Positions 21,264 to 28,604 of a DNA stretch of 42,964 bases are shown in pieces. Within the stretch, counting starts at the first letter, position 1. Each line of letters begins with the position of its first letter. The notes beneath the pieces were generated by a model. It was given only the letters and a program-made list of their open reading frames with translations. It was not told where the DNA came from and did not search any database. The DNA comes from Chloroflexota bacterium (GTDB lineage: Bacteria; Chloroflexota; Limnocylindria; Limnocylindrales; CSP1-4), in the NCBI GenBank assembly GCA_003169735.1, contig PNAP01000090.1, forward strand, positions 1 through 42,964, in the 5' to 3' direction. A program made the translations under genes and the position numbers.

Positions 21264-21761
21264 ATGCGTACGGTCGTAGCATCCCGGGTCCGTGACGCAC
21301 GGGTCACCGACGTCGGTCCCATCACCGCCCTTCTCGAGGGCCATGGTTTTCGTGGCTCGGAGATCGCCCAGGTCGCCGATCTGCTGCGCACCCTGGTCTA
21401 TCAGCCGAACGCCACGGTCCTCGTGGCCCAGGAGGGACGTGAGACGATCGGCGTGGTGGTCCTCGCGTTGCGCCCGTCCATCAGCGAAGGAGGGCTGGTC
21501 GGAACCATCGACCTGCTCGCCGTCGACCGCGACCGCGGCGGCGTGCTTGCCGCCCGGGAACTCCTCGACGAGGCGATGCGCTCGGCGCGCAACAAGGGTT
21601 GCGTGCTCGTCGAAGCGGCCGATCTCCAGGATCCGCCCGCGCCCGAACGGTGGGCTGCCCACGGTTTCGAGCCCTCGACCCATCGACCGGTCTGGACCTC
21701 GCGGCTCCAGCCGCTGCCATACGCAGACCCCGCCAATGCGCCCCGACGGCGCCCCATCTGA
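21264..21761 (+). CDS. GNAT-family N-acetyltransferase-like protein
   Basis: 165 residues from the ATG at 21264. It follows the GNAT pattern: RVRDARVTDVGPITALLEGHGF (strand 1 and helix 1), ATVLVAQEGRETIGVVVLAL (central strands), GTIDLLAVDRDRGGVLAARELLDEAMRSAR (acetyl-CoA loop; the usual Q/R-x-x-G-x-G/A appears as RDRGGVLA), and a C-terminal ERWAAHGFEPST. Substrate unknown. The start is uncertain; 21168 or 21117 in the same frame would add an unconserved N-terminus. It lies 55 bp before the NYN gene on the same strand. Confidence 0.75.
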   Translation: MRTVVASRVRDARVTDVGPITALLEGHGFRGSEIAQVADLLRTLVYQPNATVLVAQEGRETIGVVVLALRPSISEGGLVGTIDLLAVDRDRGGVLAARELLDEAMRSARNKGCVLVEAADLQDPPAPERWAAHGFEPSTHRPVWTSRLQPLPYADPANAPRRRPI

Positions 21762-21816
21762 ACGCGCCGCACGGCGCACATCCGGCGCCTGAGAGCGCCT
21801 TGTACAGGAGTCCTTC

Positions 21817-23892
21817 GTGAGCAAGAACGTCGCCGTCTTCGTGGACGTGGCCAACATCTTCTATGCCGCCAAAGCGGCTGGCGTGGACATCGACTACGTC
21901 ACGCTCCTCAAGTCGGCCACCGCCGGGCGTGATTTCGTCCGTGCCTACGCCTACACCGGTCTCGACCCCGAGAACGAGAACCAGCGCCAGTTCCATGCCT
22001 TCCTCGGCCGCAGCGGCTACAAGGTCATCAGCAAGGACATCCGCAAGTACGGCGACGGGCGCATCAAGGCGAACCTCGACATCGAGCTCGTGGTCGACAT
22101 GATGCGCATGGCCGATCACCTCGACATCGCTGTCGTCATCTCCGGAGACGGAGACTTCGCGCCGGCCATCCGCGCCGTGCAGCAGCGGGGCGTTCGCGTC
22201 GAGGTCGTCAGCTTCCGCGGCAATACCAGCTCCGACCTGATCGATGTCGCCGACGTCTTCATCGACATCACCCACGTCGCGCGCGTCGAGAAGGGCGATC
22301 GAAGCGGCCGGCGCGTGGCCGCCGAGGGCGACCTCTCGATGACCGAGGTGCCCGAGAAGGAGACCGAGGGTCCGGCGCGCCGCCGTCGCGGCGGCACCGG
22401 TCGTCGGGTCACCGAGCCGACTGACGTCGTGGCCGGCCCGGTCGATGCCGCGCTGCCCGGCAATGTCATCGTCCTGCCCGGCGAGCGCCTCTCGCGCGCC
22501 GAGGGTTCCGACATTCCTGACCAGGCCCGCGATGACGAGGAAGAGGTCCTCGACGCCGACGGCCAGCAGCCCATCCCCATCGGCGACGTTGTCGAGGGCG
22601 AGGACGCCGAGGGTCGCCGGCGCCGACGGCGCCGCGGCGGTCGCGGTCGCGGTCGCGGCCGCCATCCTGACGGTGAACCGATCGTCGGGACGGCCGCGCC
22701 GATGACGCTCGAAACGGTCATCTCACTCGAGAATGCCATCGAGGAAGAGGAATTCCTCGACGAGATCCCGGTGGCGCTCCCGCAGCACTCCACGTTCGGC
22801 TCGGTCTGGGACAGCCAGCTTGGCGTGCCGACGGCACCACCGACCGCGCGGACGGCCGCGGCGACCGACCTCACCGACGACGAGGACGACGAGGACGAGC
22901 CGGAGATCCCGGAATACCTCCTCGCCGAGCGTCGCCAGGCGGCCAGCCGGCAGCAGCGGGGTCGCGGTGGACCCGGTCGCGGTGGCTCGTACCGCACGGC
23001 CCTCGACCGAGAGCGCTACGGCCGGGGAGGCATGTCCTCCTACAGTGGTGGCGGCGGGAACATGACCAGCGGCAATACCGTGAGTAGCGGCATGGGTGCC
23101 CCGATGCGGAGCCCCGACCGTGGTCAGGATCGTGGCCGCAGCGGCCGTGACGCCCGACCCCAGCAGCGGCCGCCGCAGCAGGGACGCCCGGCTCCGATGC
23201 GCGATCGGGCGCCATACCGCGAGCCGGCGACGCCGGCCGCGCCCGTGGCTCGGCCGAGTGCCGGCACCGGCGCCGAGCCTTGGAGCGAGGTGCCTCTCGA
23301 GGTCCAGGAGCTGCTCAAGGCCGAGCTTGCCCGCCGAGCCGGCCGACCTGACGTGGCACGACCGCGTCCATCCCAGCCCGCCACGCGGCAGCCGGCGGCC
23401 GCGCCGACGATCGACGCCTCCGACGCGCTCGGCACGCCGGCTGAGGCTCCCACGCGGGCGCCATCGCGACGAGCGGCGGGCGGGGCAACGACCCGAAGTG
23501 ACACGGCCGCCCCCGGGTCACGCACCGCTGCCTCGGCCGCACCAGTCCCGCAGGAGGCGGCCGCGCCCTCAACGGGAGAAGCCCCTCCCGCGCCGGCGCG
23601 AACCCGTCGCGCCACGGCCAGGCCAGCCAGGTCCGCAGCGGATCCGGCGACGCCGATGGCCGACGCCGCCAAGCCGGCCAAGCCGGCCCGGGCGACTCGG
23701 GCGTCCGCTGCATCGACGGCCAAGACCGCATCGTCGGCCAAGGCCGCGTCGAGCACGAAGGCCGCTTCGGCCGTCAAGGCGCCGGCCAAGCGGACCGCGG
23801 CACCGGCCTCGGATGCTTCCGCTTCCGACGTGTCGGCACCGAAGCCGCGCCGCCGCACGGCCAAGCAGGACGCCGCCACCACCGACGGCTGA
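21817..23892 (+). CDS. NYN-domain RNase-like protein with RGG boxes and histone-like tail
   Basis: 691 residues from a GTG with AGGAG well placed. Residues 1-155 are a NYN (LabA/DUF88, PIN-like) nuclease domain: VAVFVDVANIFYAA (D10, N13), DIELVVDMM (D88, D94), VVISGDGDFAPAIRAV (D111, D113) and EVVSFRGNTSSDLIDVADVFIDI; all the acidic positions expected for metal-dependent RNA cleavage are present. The remaining 535 residues are low complexity: an Arg run with GRGRGRGR (267-282), acidic patches, an RGG-type segment (about 375-415), Pro/Ala-rich stretches, and an Ala/Lys/Ser tail after about 590 with repeated KPAKPAR and KTASSAKAASS like histone H1. The tails suggest RNA or DNA binding or condensation. 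Partners are unknown; holB starts 7 bp later. Confidence 0.88.
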   Translation: MSKNVAVFVDVANIFYAAKAAGVDIDYVTLLKSATAGRDFVRAYAYTGLDPENENQRQFHAFLGRSGYKVISKDIRKYGDGRIKANLDIELVVDMMRMADHLDIAVVISGDGDFAPAIRAVQQRGVRVEVVSFRGNTSSDLIDVADVFIDITHVARVEKGDRSGRRVAAEGDLSMTEVPEKETEGPARRRRGGTGRRVTEPTDVVAGPVDAALPGNVIVLPGERLSRAEGSDIPDQARDDEEEVLDADGQQPIPIGDVVEGEDAEGRRRRRRRGGRGRGRGRHPDGEPIVGTAAPMTLETVISLENAIEEEEFLDEIPVALPQHSTFGSVWDSQLGVPTAPPTARTAAATDLTDDEDDEDEPEIPEYLLAERRQAASRQQRGRGGPGRGGSYRTALDRERYGRGGMSSYSGGGGNMTSGNTVSSGMGAPMRSPDRGQDRGRSGRDARPQQRPPQQGRPAPMRDRAPYREPATPAAPVARPSAGTGAEPWSEVPLEVQELLKAELARRAGRPDVARPRPSQPATRQPAAAPTIDASDALGTPAEAPTRAPSRRAAGGATTRSDTAAPGSRTAASAAPVPQEAAAPSTGEAPPAPARTRRATARPARSAADPATPMADAAKPAKPARATRASAASTAKTASSAKAASSTKAASAVKAPAKRTAAPASDASASDVSAPKPRRRTAKQDAATTDG

Positions 23893-23899
23893 GCCAGCC

Positions 23900-25018
23900 G
23901 TGGCCGGCTTCCGCAGCCGCGGACACCCGGCCGCGCTGGCGGCTGTCCAACGAGCCATCCGTCACGGCCGACCGCCGCATGCGCTGCTGTTGGTCGGTCC
24001 GTCCGGCGTTGGCAAGACCACGCTCGCCCTCGACCTGGCAGCCGGATTGCTCTGCCAGGACCCCGATCCAGCCACGCGGCCATGTGGGGGCTGCGCTGCG
24101 TGCCACAAGGTCGCTCATGGCAACCACCCCGACCTGCACCGGCTGGCACCGGAAGGAGCGGGCGATCAGATCCGCCTGGCACAGGTCCAGCGGCTGACGA
24201 CCGATCTTGCGCTCCTGCCGATGGAAGGTCGCTGGCGCGTCGCGGTCATCGAGTCGGCGCATCGACTCAACCCCGATGCCCAGAACGCCCTGTTGAAGAC
24301 GCTCGAGGAGCCGGTCGGGGCGGCCTGCATCATCCTTGCCGCCGATGACCCTTCGGCGCTGCTGCCGACCGTCCTCAGCCGTGTGGCGCGACTGCGCCTG
24401 GGGCCGATCGATCCGGCGGTCATCGCTGAACTGCTGGTGGAGCGCGGTCTCGCCGATGCGCCCCGCGCCGCGCGGCTGGCACGGGTGGCCGGCGGGCGGC
24501 CCGGAGTCGCCATCGCGCTGGCCGAGGATCCGGCGGCGCTGCTCAACGCCGACCGCCTGGCTCGGTCCCTGCTCGACCTCTCCGGCGCCGACCGCCGGAC
24601 GCGTCTCGCGGCGGTGCCGGAGTTGCTCGCCGACGGCGCCGCGCTCGATGACTCGCTGCGCGGCGCGCCGCCGGAAAGCGAGCCGGCACGGGGCAAGCCA
24701 TCGTCGCGAGCGGCCGCCGCCCCTGCACGTCGACCGGCCCCGGCGGAGCGCCGTCGCGCCGCCATCCGCGTTCTGACCACGTGGCGCGAGGTCGGACGCG
24801 ACCTGGTCGTGGTCGCTCGCCATGATCACGGCCACGTGCGGCATCTCGACCTGCTGGAGCAATTCGTCGAGCTTGCCGCGACCATGGACACGCGCGGCGT
24901 CCTCGAGTTCCTCGAGCGGCTCGATGCGCTCATCGATGCCATCGAGGCGTACGCCAACCCGGAACTGACCCTGGACGCGCTCGTCCTCGCCTGGCCGCGC
25001 GCGCGCCCGGCGGCCTGA
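23900..25018 (+). CDS. holB: DNA polymerase III delta-prime / DnaX-like clamp-loader subunit
   Basis: 372 residues from a GTG; the reading frame continues upstream over the NYN gene but only as a shadow. AAA+ features: Walker A GPSGVGKTT (33-41), four zinc ligands C52, C62, C65 and C68 as in DnaX and delta-prime, the sensor region VAVIESAHRLNPDAQNALLKTLEEP and LPTVLSRVARLRL. The Walker B region lacks a DE pair and the SRC arginine-finger motif reads SRV, so this is a delta-prime-type subunit, not DnaX. Walker A is intact, unlike E. coli delta-prime. An Ala/Arg/Pro insert of about 25 residues (about 255-280) precedes the C-terminal helical collar domain. Confidence 0.88.
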   Translation: MAGFRSRGHPAALAAVQRAIRHGRPPHALLLVGPSGVGKTTLALDLAAGLLCQDPDPATRPCGGCAACHKVAHGNHPDLHRLAPEGAGDQIRLAQVQRLTTDLALLPMEGRWRVAVIESAHRLNPDAQNALLKTLEEPVGAACIILAADDPSALLPTVLSRVARLRLGPIDPAVIAELLVERGLADAPRAARLARVAGGRPGVAIALAEDPAALLNADRLARSLLDLSGADRRTRLAAVPELLADGAALDDSLRGAPPESEPARGKPSSRAAAAPARRPAPAERRRAAIRVLTTWREVGRDLVVVARHDHGHVRHLDLLEQFVELAATMDTRGVLEFLERLDALIDAIEAYANPELTLDALVLAWPRARPAA

Positions 25019-25029
25019 GCAGGGAGCCG

Positions 25030-25344
25030 ATGGCGGGGATCGGCGGCGATGGCCGCGAACAGCTCCGCGCCACGGTGCATGGGCTTGTCCAGGGAGTCGG
25101 CTTCCGCTGGCACGTGGTGCGTCTCTCGGCCCGCCTCGGGCTCGTCGGCTGGGTCGCGAACCGGCCCGACGGCAGCGTCGAGATCGTCGCCGAGGGCCCA
25201 CGACAGAGCCTCGACCTGCTCGAGGCGGACCTGCGCCGCGGCCCGCCAGGCGCCATGGTCGATCGGGTCGAGGTCCAGCGCGGCCCCGCCAGCGGCTCGT
25301 TCCCAGCCTTCGCTGCGCGGTCAGGGTCGCATCCCGGCGACTGA
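25030..25344 (+). CDS. acyP: Acylphosphatase
   Basis: 104 residues. It hydrolyses acyl phosphates such as acetyl phosphate or 1,3-bisphosphoglycerate. The signature VHGLVQGVGFRWHVVRLSARL contains the phosphate-cradle loop and catalytic Arg. The second block GLVGWVANRPDGSVEIVAEG contains the catalytic Asn. The last 15 residues are unconserved. AGGGAG precedes the ATG, 11 bp after holB. Confidence 0.95.
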   Translation: MAGIGGDGREQLRATVHGLVQGVGFRWHVVRLSARLGLVGWVANRPDGSVEIVAEGPRQSLDLLEADLRRGPPGAMVDRVEVQRGPASGSFPAFAARSGSHPGD

Positions 25345-25351
25345 GGCTTGG

Positions 25352-25357
25352 TATCGT
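25352..25357 (+). promoter_or_regulatory. -10 box, leaderless start of the first cyclic-nucleotide-binding gene
   Basis: TATCGT, 9 bases before the ATG at 25367, without a Shine-Dalgarno. Confidence 0.4.
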
Positions 25358-25366
25358 GGCGCCGAC

Positions 25367-25795
25367 ATGCCGTTCACCGTCCCCGAGAAGGCCGATTGGC
25401 TGGCCAAGGTCCAGCTCTTCCGGGGCGTGCCGCGTCCGGCCCTCGAGCGGATCGCCGAACGGTGCACCGAGGTCGATTTCCCGGCCGGCCACTACATCGT
25501 CCAACAGGGCCAGATCGGCAACGGCCTGTACCTCATCGTCACCGGCCGCGCCAAGGTCGTCCGCGGTGATGTCGAGATCGCCGAATTCGGGCCTGGCGAT
25601 TTCGTCGGTGAGCTGGCCGTGCTCGATCAGATGCCGCGCGCGGCGAGTGTCGTGGCAGAGGACGACGTAACCTGCCTGGCCCTCGCGTCCTGGGATCTCA
25701 ACGCACTCATCGAGCAGGAGCCGGCGGTGGCGATGAACCTCCTGCGCGAGCTGACGGCGCGCATCCGCTCCCTCGGGCAGCAACACCACCATTGA
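25367..25795 (+). CDS. Stand-alone cyclic-nucleotide-binding domain protein 1
   Basis: 142 residues, a single CAP effector domain with no DNA-binding domain. Beta-roll: FPAGHYIVQQGQIGNGLYLIVTG. The phosphate-binding cassette is FVGELAVLDQMPRAASVVA, with the key Glu (E82) and Arg (R91) that hold the cyclic phosphate, so cNMP binding is likely. A C-terminal helix (NLLRELTARIRSL) matches the CAP C-helix. Without an output domain it presumably controls a partner protein, perhaps the adjacent oxidoreductase. Confidence 0.88.
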   Translation: MPFTVPEKADWLAKVQLFRGVPRPALERIAERCTEVDFPAGHYIVQQGQIGNGLYLIVTGRAKVVRGDVEIAEFGPGDFVGELAVLDQMPRAASVVAEDDVTCLALASWDLNALIEQEPAVAMNLLRELTARIRSLGQQHHH

Positions 25796-25820
25796 TCGAG
25801 ACACGGCGAGGAGGAGCCCG

Positions 25821-26240
25821 ATGAGCCAGAACGATCTGGTCGATACCATGGCCGGCCTCGTGCTGTTCGGCGACCTTGGCCGGCCGCAGCTGGCCGAGGC
25901 AGCGCATACCTTCACCGAGGAGGCCTTCCCGGCCGGGCAGCGCATCCTCCGGCAGGGCTTCGCCGGCTCGGGCTTCTACGTCATCCTCGCTGGCGAGGTC
26001 GCCGTGCGCATCGATGGCGAGGAGCGCGCCCGACTCGGCAAGGGCGACTTCTTCGGTGAGATGTCCATCCTGCTCGGCGAGCCTCCGACGGCCGACATCG
26101 TGGCGATCGGGCCGCTGCGGGTGTTGCAGTTGGGCGGGCCGGACCTGGAGGCGTTCCTGAAGCGCCACCCCATGGTCATGTACCGGATGCTCCTCTCGGT
26201 CGCCCGCCGGTTGAGCAACGCGAACCGCAGGCGGAGCTAG
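25821..26240 (+). CDS. Stand-alone cyclic-nucleotide-binding-fold protein 2 (degenerate pocket)
   Basis: 139 residues; the ATG follows GAGGAGGAG. Again a lone CAP-type beta-roll: EEAFPAGQRILRQGFAGSGFY, then FFGEMSILLGEPPTADIVA. Compared with its neighbour the cassette keeps Glu (E80), but the Arg position, nine residues later, is Pro (P89), so cyclic-nucleotide binding is probably lost. The C-helix YRMLLSVARRLSNANRR remains. It starts 25 bp after paralogue 1 and ends six bp before the oxidoreductase ATG. A dimer of one binding and one non-binding copy is possible. Confidence 0.86.
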   Translation: MSQNDLVDTMAGLVLFGDLGRPQLAEAAHTFTEEAFPAGQRILRQGFAGSGFYVILAGEVAVRIDGEERARLGKGDFFGEMSILLGEPPTADIVAIGPLRVLQLGGPDLEAFLKRHPMVMYRMLLSVARRLSNANRRRS

Positions 26241-26246
26241 TCACCG

Positions 26247-27785
26247 ATGCCGCATGGTCGGACGGTGCTTTCTCCTGCGCCACGTCCTGACGAGCGCCCG
26301 TTCCCACCAGGCGACTACCCGGTCGTCGTCGTCGGCAGCGGCCCCGGCGGCATCCAGGCTGCCTACACCCTCGGCCGCCTTGGTGTCGGCTACGCCCACA
26401 TCTCGGCCGACCCGGTGCCCGGCGGCATGTTCCGGCGCTTCCCGTTCTTCCAGCGCCTGCTGAGCTGGACCAAGCCGCACGCCCCCCAGCCGCGCGGTTC
26501 GCGGCAATACGAGTGGTACGACTGGAACAGCCTGGTCGGCGAGGAGCGCGCCCACCAGGCCGTGATGCCGGAACTGATGGACGGCACGTCCGATTTCCCG
26601 TCCCGACCCGAGATGGAGCGCGGGATCGCCACCTTCGTGGCGCGGACCGGGATGGCGATCCGGCACGACTGCCGCTGGGAGAGCACGCGCCGTGATGGCG
26701 AGAGATTCATCCTCGCGACGAGCGACGGCGAGTACCGCTGCGATGCGGTCGTCTTCGCGGTCGGGGTGGCCGAGCCGTGGAAGCCGGACACGCCCGGCTT
26801 CGACCTGGTGCCGCACTACGTCGATACGCGCCCGGCCGAGACCTACGCCGACAAGCGCCTGTTCATCGTGGGCAAGCAGAATTCGGGCTTCGAGCTCGCC
26901 ACCGGCCTGCTCGCCCAGGCCAGCCGCATCGTCCTGGCTTCACCTCGACCGGCCAGCCTGTCGGTCAACCTGCATTCGCTCGGTGGCATCCGCGCCCGCT
27001 ACGTTCAGCCGTGGGAGGACTCCAACCTCGGCAACGGCGTCTTCATCCTGAACGCCTCGATCGAACGCGTGGAGCGGGTCCCGAACGGATTCGCCGTCCA
27101 CACGCGGCGGTCGGACACGGGCGAGCCGTTCGCGGTCGAGGTGGACGAGGTCATCGCCGCCACGGGCTTCCAGTGTCCGCTGCGCGACCTGACCGAGCTC
27201 GGCGTGACCACCTTCGGGCAGAGCAAGCTGCCGTCGATGACGTCTTGGTTCGAGAGCGCGACGATGCCCGGCATCTACTTCGCGGGCACCATCGGCCAGG
27301 GCGTGGCGGGCCTCAAGAAGTTCGGCATCCCATCGAATTCGGGCGCGGTCCACGGCGCTCGCTACAACGCCAGGATGATGGCCCGCCGTTTGGCCGAGAC
27401 GCGCTTCGGGGTGGCCATCGAGCGACCGATCGTCGCCCCGGCCGACATCGTCGATTACCTGGTCGAGGAGATCACCACCGCGCCGGAGCTGTGGAACCAG
27501 AAGTCGTACCTCGCCCGCGCCCTGACGGTCGATGCCGACGGCGCCATGCGCGATGCGGGCATCGTGCCGCTCGCCGATTTCGTGGACAGCGATGGGCCGG
27601 ACGGCGTGGCAGTGACCATCGAGACGAACGACAAGGGCGACATCTATCCCATCGCGTATGTCCGTCGCGGCGGGCGAGTCAGCGGCGAGGCGCCGCTCGA
27701 TCCGCACCCTCTGCACGACTACCGCGACCTCGAGCATCGGCGCCGGATGGCCGATATCGTGGCGCCGCTGCTGGGCCAGGGTTGA
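26247..27785 (+). CDS. FAD/NAD(P)-dependent oxidoreductase, FMO/YpdA-like
   Basis: 512 residues. The FAD-binding motif is VVVVGSGPGGIQAAYTLGRLG (about 25-45), followed by VPGGMFRRFPFFQRL. The NAD(P)-binding motif is FIVGKQNSGFELATGL (about 208-223), and VDEVIAATGF is the FMO/TrxR-like ATG motif. GIYFAGTIGQG near 345 is the second FAD contact. There is no CxxC pair, so it is not a classical thioredoxin reductase; the layout resembles YpdA-type or flavin-monooxygenase-like enzymes. The last 100 residues form an additional domain I do not recognise. It directly follows two cyclic-nucleotide-binding-fold genes, and related reductases are known fused to such domains, which suggests ligand-controlled redox activity. 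Substrate unknown. Confidence 0.87.
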   Translation: MPHGRTVLSPAPRPDERPFPPGDYPVVVVGSGPGGIQAAYTLGRLGVGYAHISADPVPGGMFRRFPFFQRLLSWTKPHAPQPRGSRQYEWYDWNSLVGEERAHQAVMPELMDGTSDFPSRPEMERGIATFVARTGMAIRHDCRWESTRRDGERFILATSDGEYRCDAVVFAVGVAEPWKPDTPGFDLVPHYVDTRPAETYADKRLFIVGKQNSGFELATGLLAQASRIVLASPRPASLSVNLHSLGGIRARYVQPWEDSNLGNGVFILNASIERVERVPNGFAVHTRRSDTGEPFAVEVDEVIAATGFQCPLRDLTELGVTTFGQSKLPSMTSWFESATMPGIYFAGTIGQGVAGLKKFGIPSNSGAVHGARYNARMMARRLAETRFGVAIERPIVAPADIVDYLVEEITTAPELWNQKSYLARALTVDADGAMRDAGIVPLADFVDSDGPDGVAVTIETNDKGDIYPIAYVRRGGRVSGEAPLDPHPLHDYRDLEHRRRMADIVAPLLGQG

Positions 27786-27786
27786 G

Positions 27787-28458
27787 GTGCGCGTCGGCGT
27801 CGGCGTCGGCATCGAACAGGGCCCGAAACGTCGCGTCTTCGCGCAGGCCGTCGACTGGCCGGGCTGGTGCCGCGCGGGTCGCGATGCCGACAAGGCGCTG
27901 ACGGCGTTAGCCGCGTATCTGCCCCGCTATCGAGCTGCGGTCGGTGGACTGGCGGCGGACCTGCCGGCCGGCGAGCCTACGCTCGAGGTGATCGAGACTG
28001 TGGCCGGCGACGTGACGACCGAGTTCGGTGCGCCTGGCAAGGTCATGACCTTCGACCGCCGTCCGCTGCAGAGTGGCGAACCTGAGCGGCTGGCCGCGTT
28101 CCTCGACGCGTGCTGGGCGGCGTTCGATGCCGCGCAGGCCGCGATCCCGGCCGAAGCGCGCGCCGTCAAGCCGGAGGTCGGCCGCGCACCCGAGCGGATG
28201 CGGATGCACATCGACGACGCGCAACGCGCCTACGTCTCGTGGCTGGCCAAACCCGTACCCAGGCTGGATGAAGCACGCCTGGACGAGACGGAGTCAGCGC
28301 TCCGTGGCTTTTTCCGGGCCGCGGTCCTGTCGCTGCCGGTGGGCGTCGCGTTCGCGGACGAGCGCCATCCGGGACCCTACGCCGTCCGCCGGGAGTGCTG
28401 GCACGTCCTCGATCACGTCTGGGAACTCGGGGACCGAGCGGCGTCGGCATCCGGCTGA
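27787..28458 (+). CDS. Hypothetical protein, possibly DinB-like C-terminus
   Basis: 223 residues from a GTG two bases after the oxidoreductase stop. The N-terminal block KRRVFAQAVDWPGWCRAGRDADKALTALAAYLPRY looks like the HicB-type beta-alpha pattern of many small uncharacterised proteins. The C-terminal half is helical and ends RRECWHVLDHVWELGDR, reminiscent of DinB four-helix proteins with a metal-binding His; only one candidate His pair is seen. No function can be given. The first eight residues (RVGVGVGIEQ) come from a GTCGGC repeat, so the start might be a little further in. Confidence 0.7.
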   Translation: MRVGVGVGIEQGPKRRVFAQAVDWPGWCRAGRDADKALTALAAYLPRYRAAVGGLAADLPAGEPTLEVIETVAGDVTTEFGAPGKVMTFDRRPLQSGEPERLAAFLDACWAAFDAAQAAIPAEARAVKPEVGRAPERMRMHIDDAQRAYVSWLAKPVPRLDEARLDETESALRGFFRAAVLSLPVGVAFADERHPGPYAVRRECWHVLDHVWELGDRAASASG

Positions 28459-28604
28459 CCGACGCGTCCGCCCGACGCCGCGCGCGTCGCGCGGCTCCAC
28501 GCGCATGCCCCGCGGCCCCAGGGTCATGACGCGCTGGTATCCTGCGGTCGGCGACCTCACGCTCCCCGCGATCGCCCAGAATCCGCACCCGGACCCGAGA
28601 ACGA

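Noticed and set aside
22507-22545. Peptide SDIPDQARDD in the NYN tail, resembling translated dispersed repeats seen in some genomes
   Set aside because: Only about 30 bases, in frame and of normal composition; no second copy seen in the window.
23096-23899. Upstream extension of the holB frame
   Set aside because: It overlaps the NYN gene and reads as an Arg/Pro-rich shadow; homology begins at 23900.
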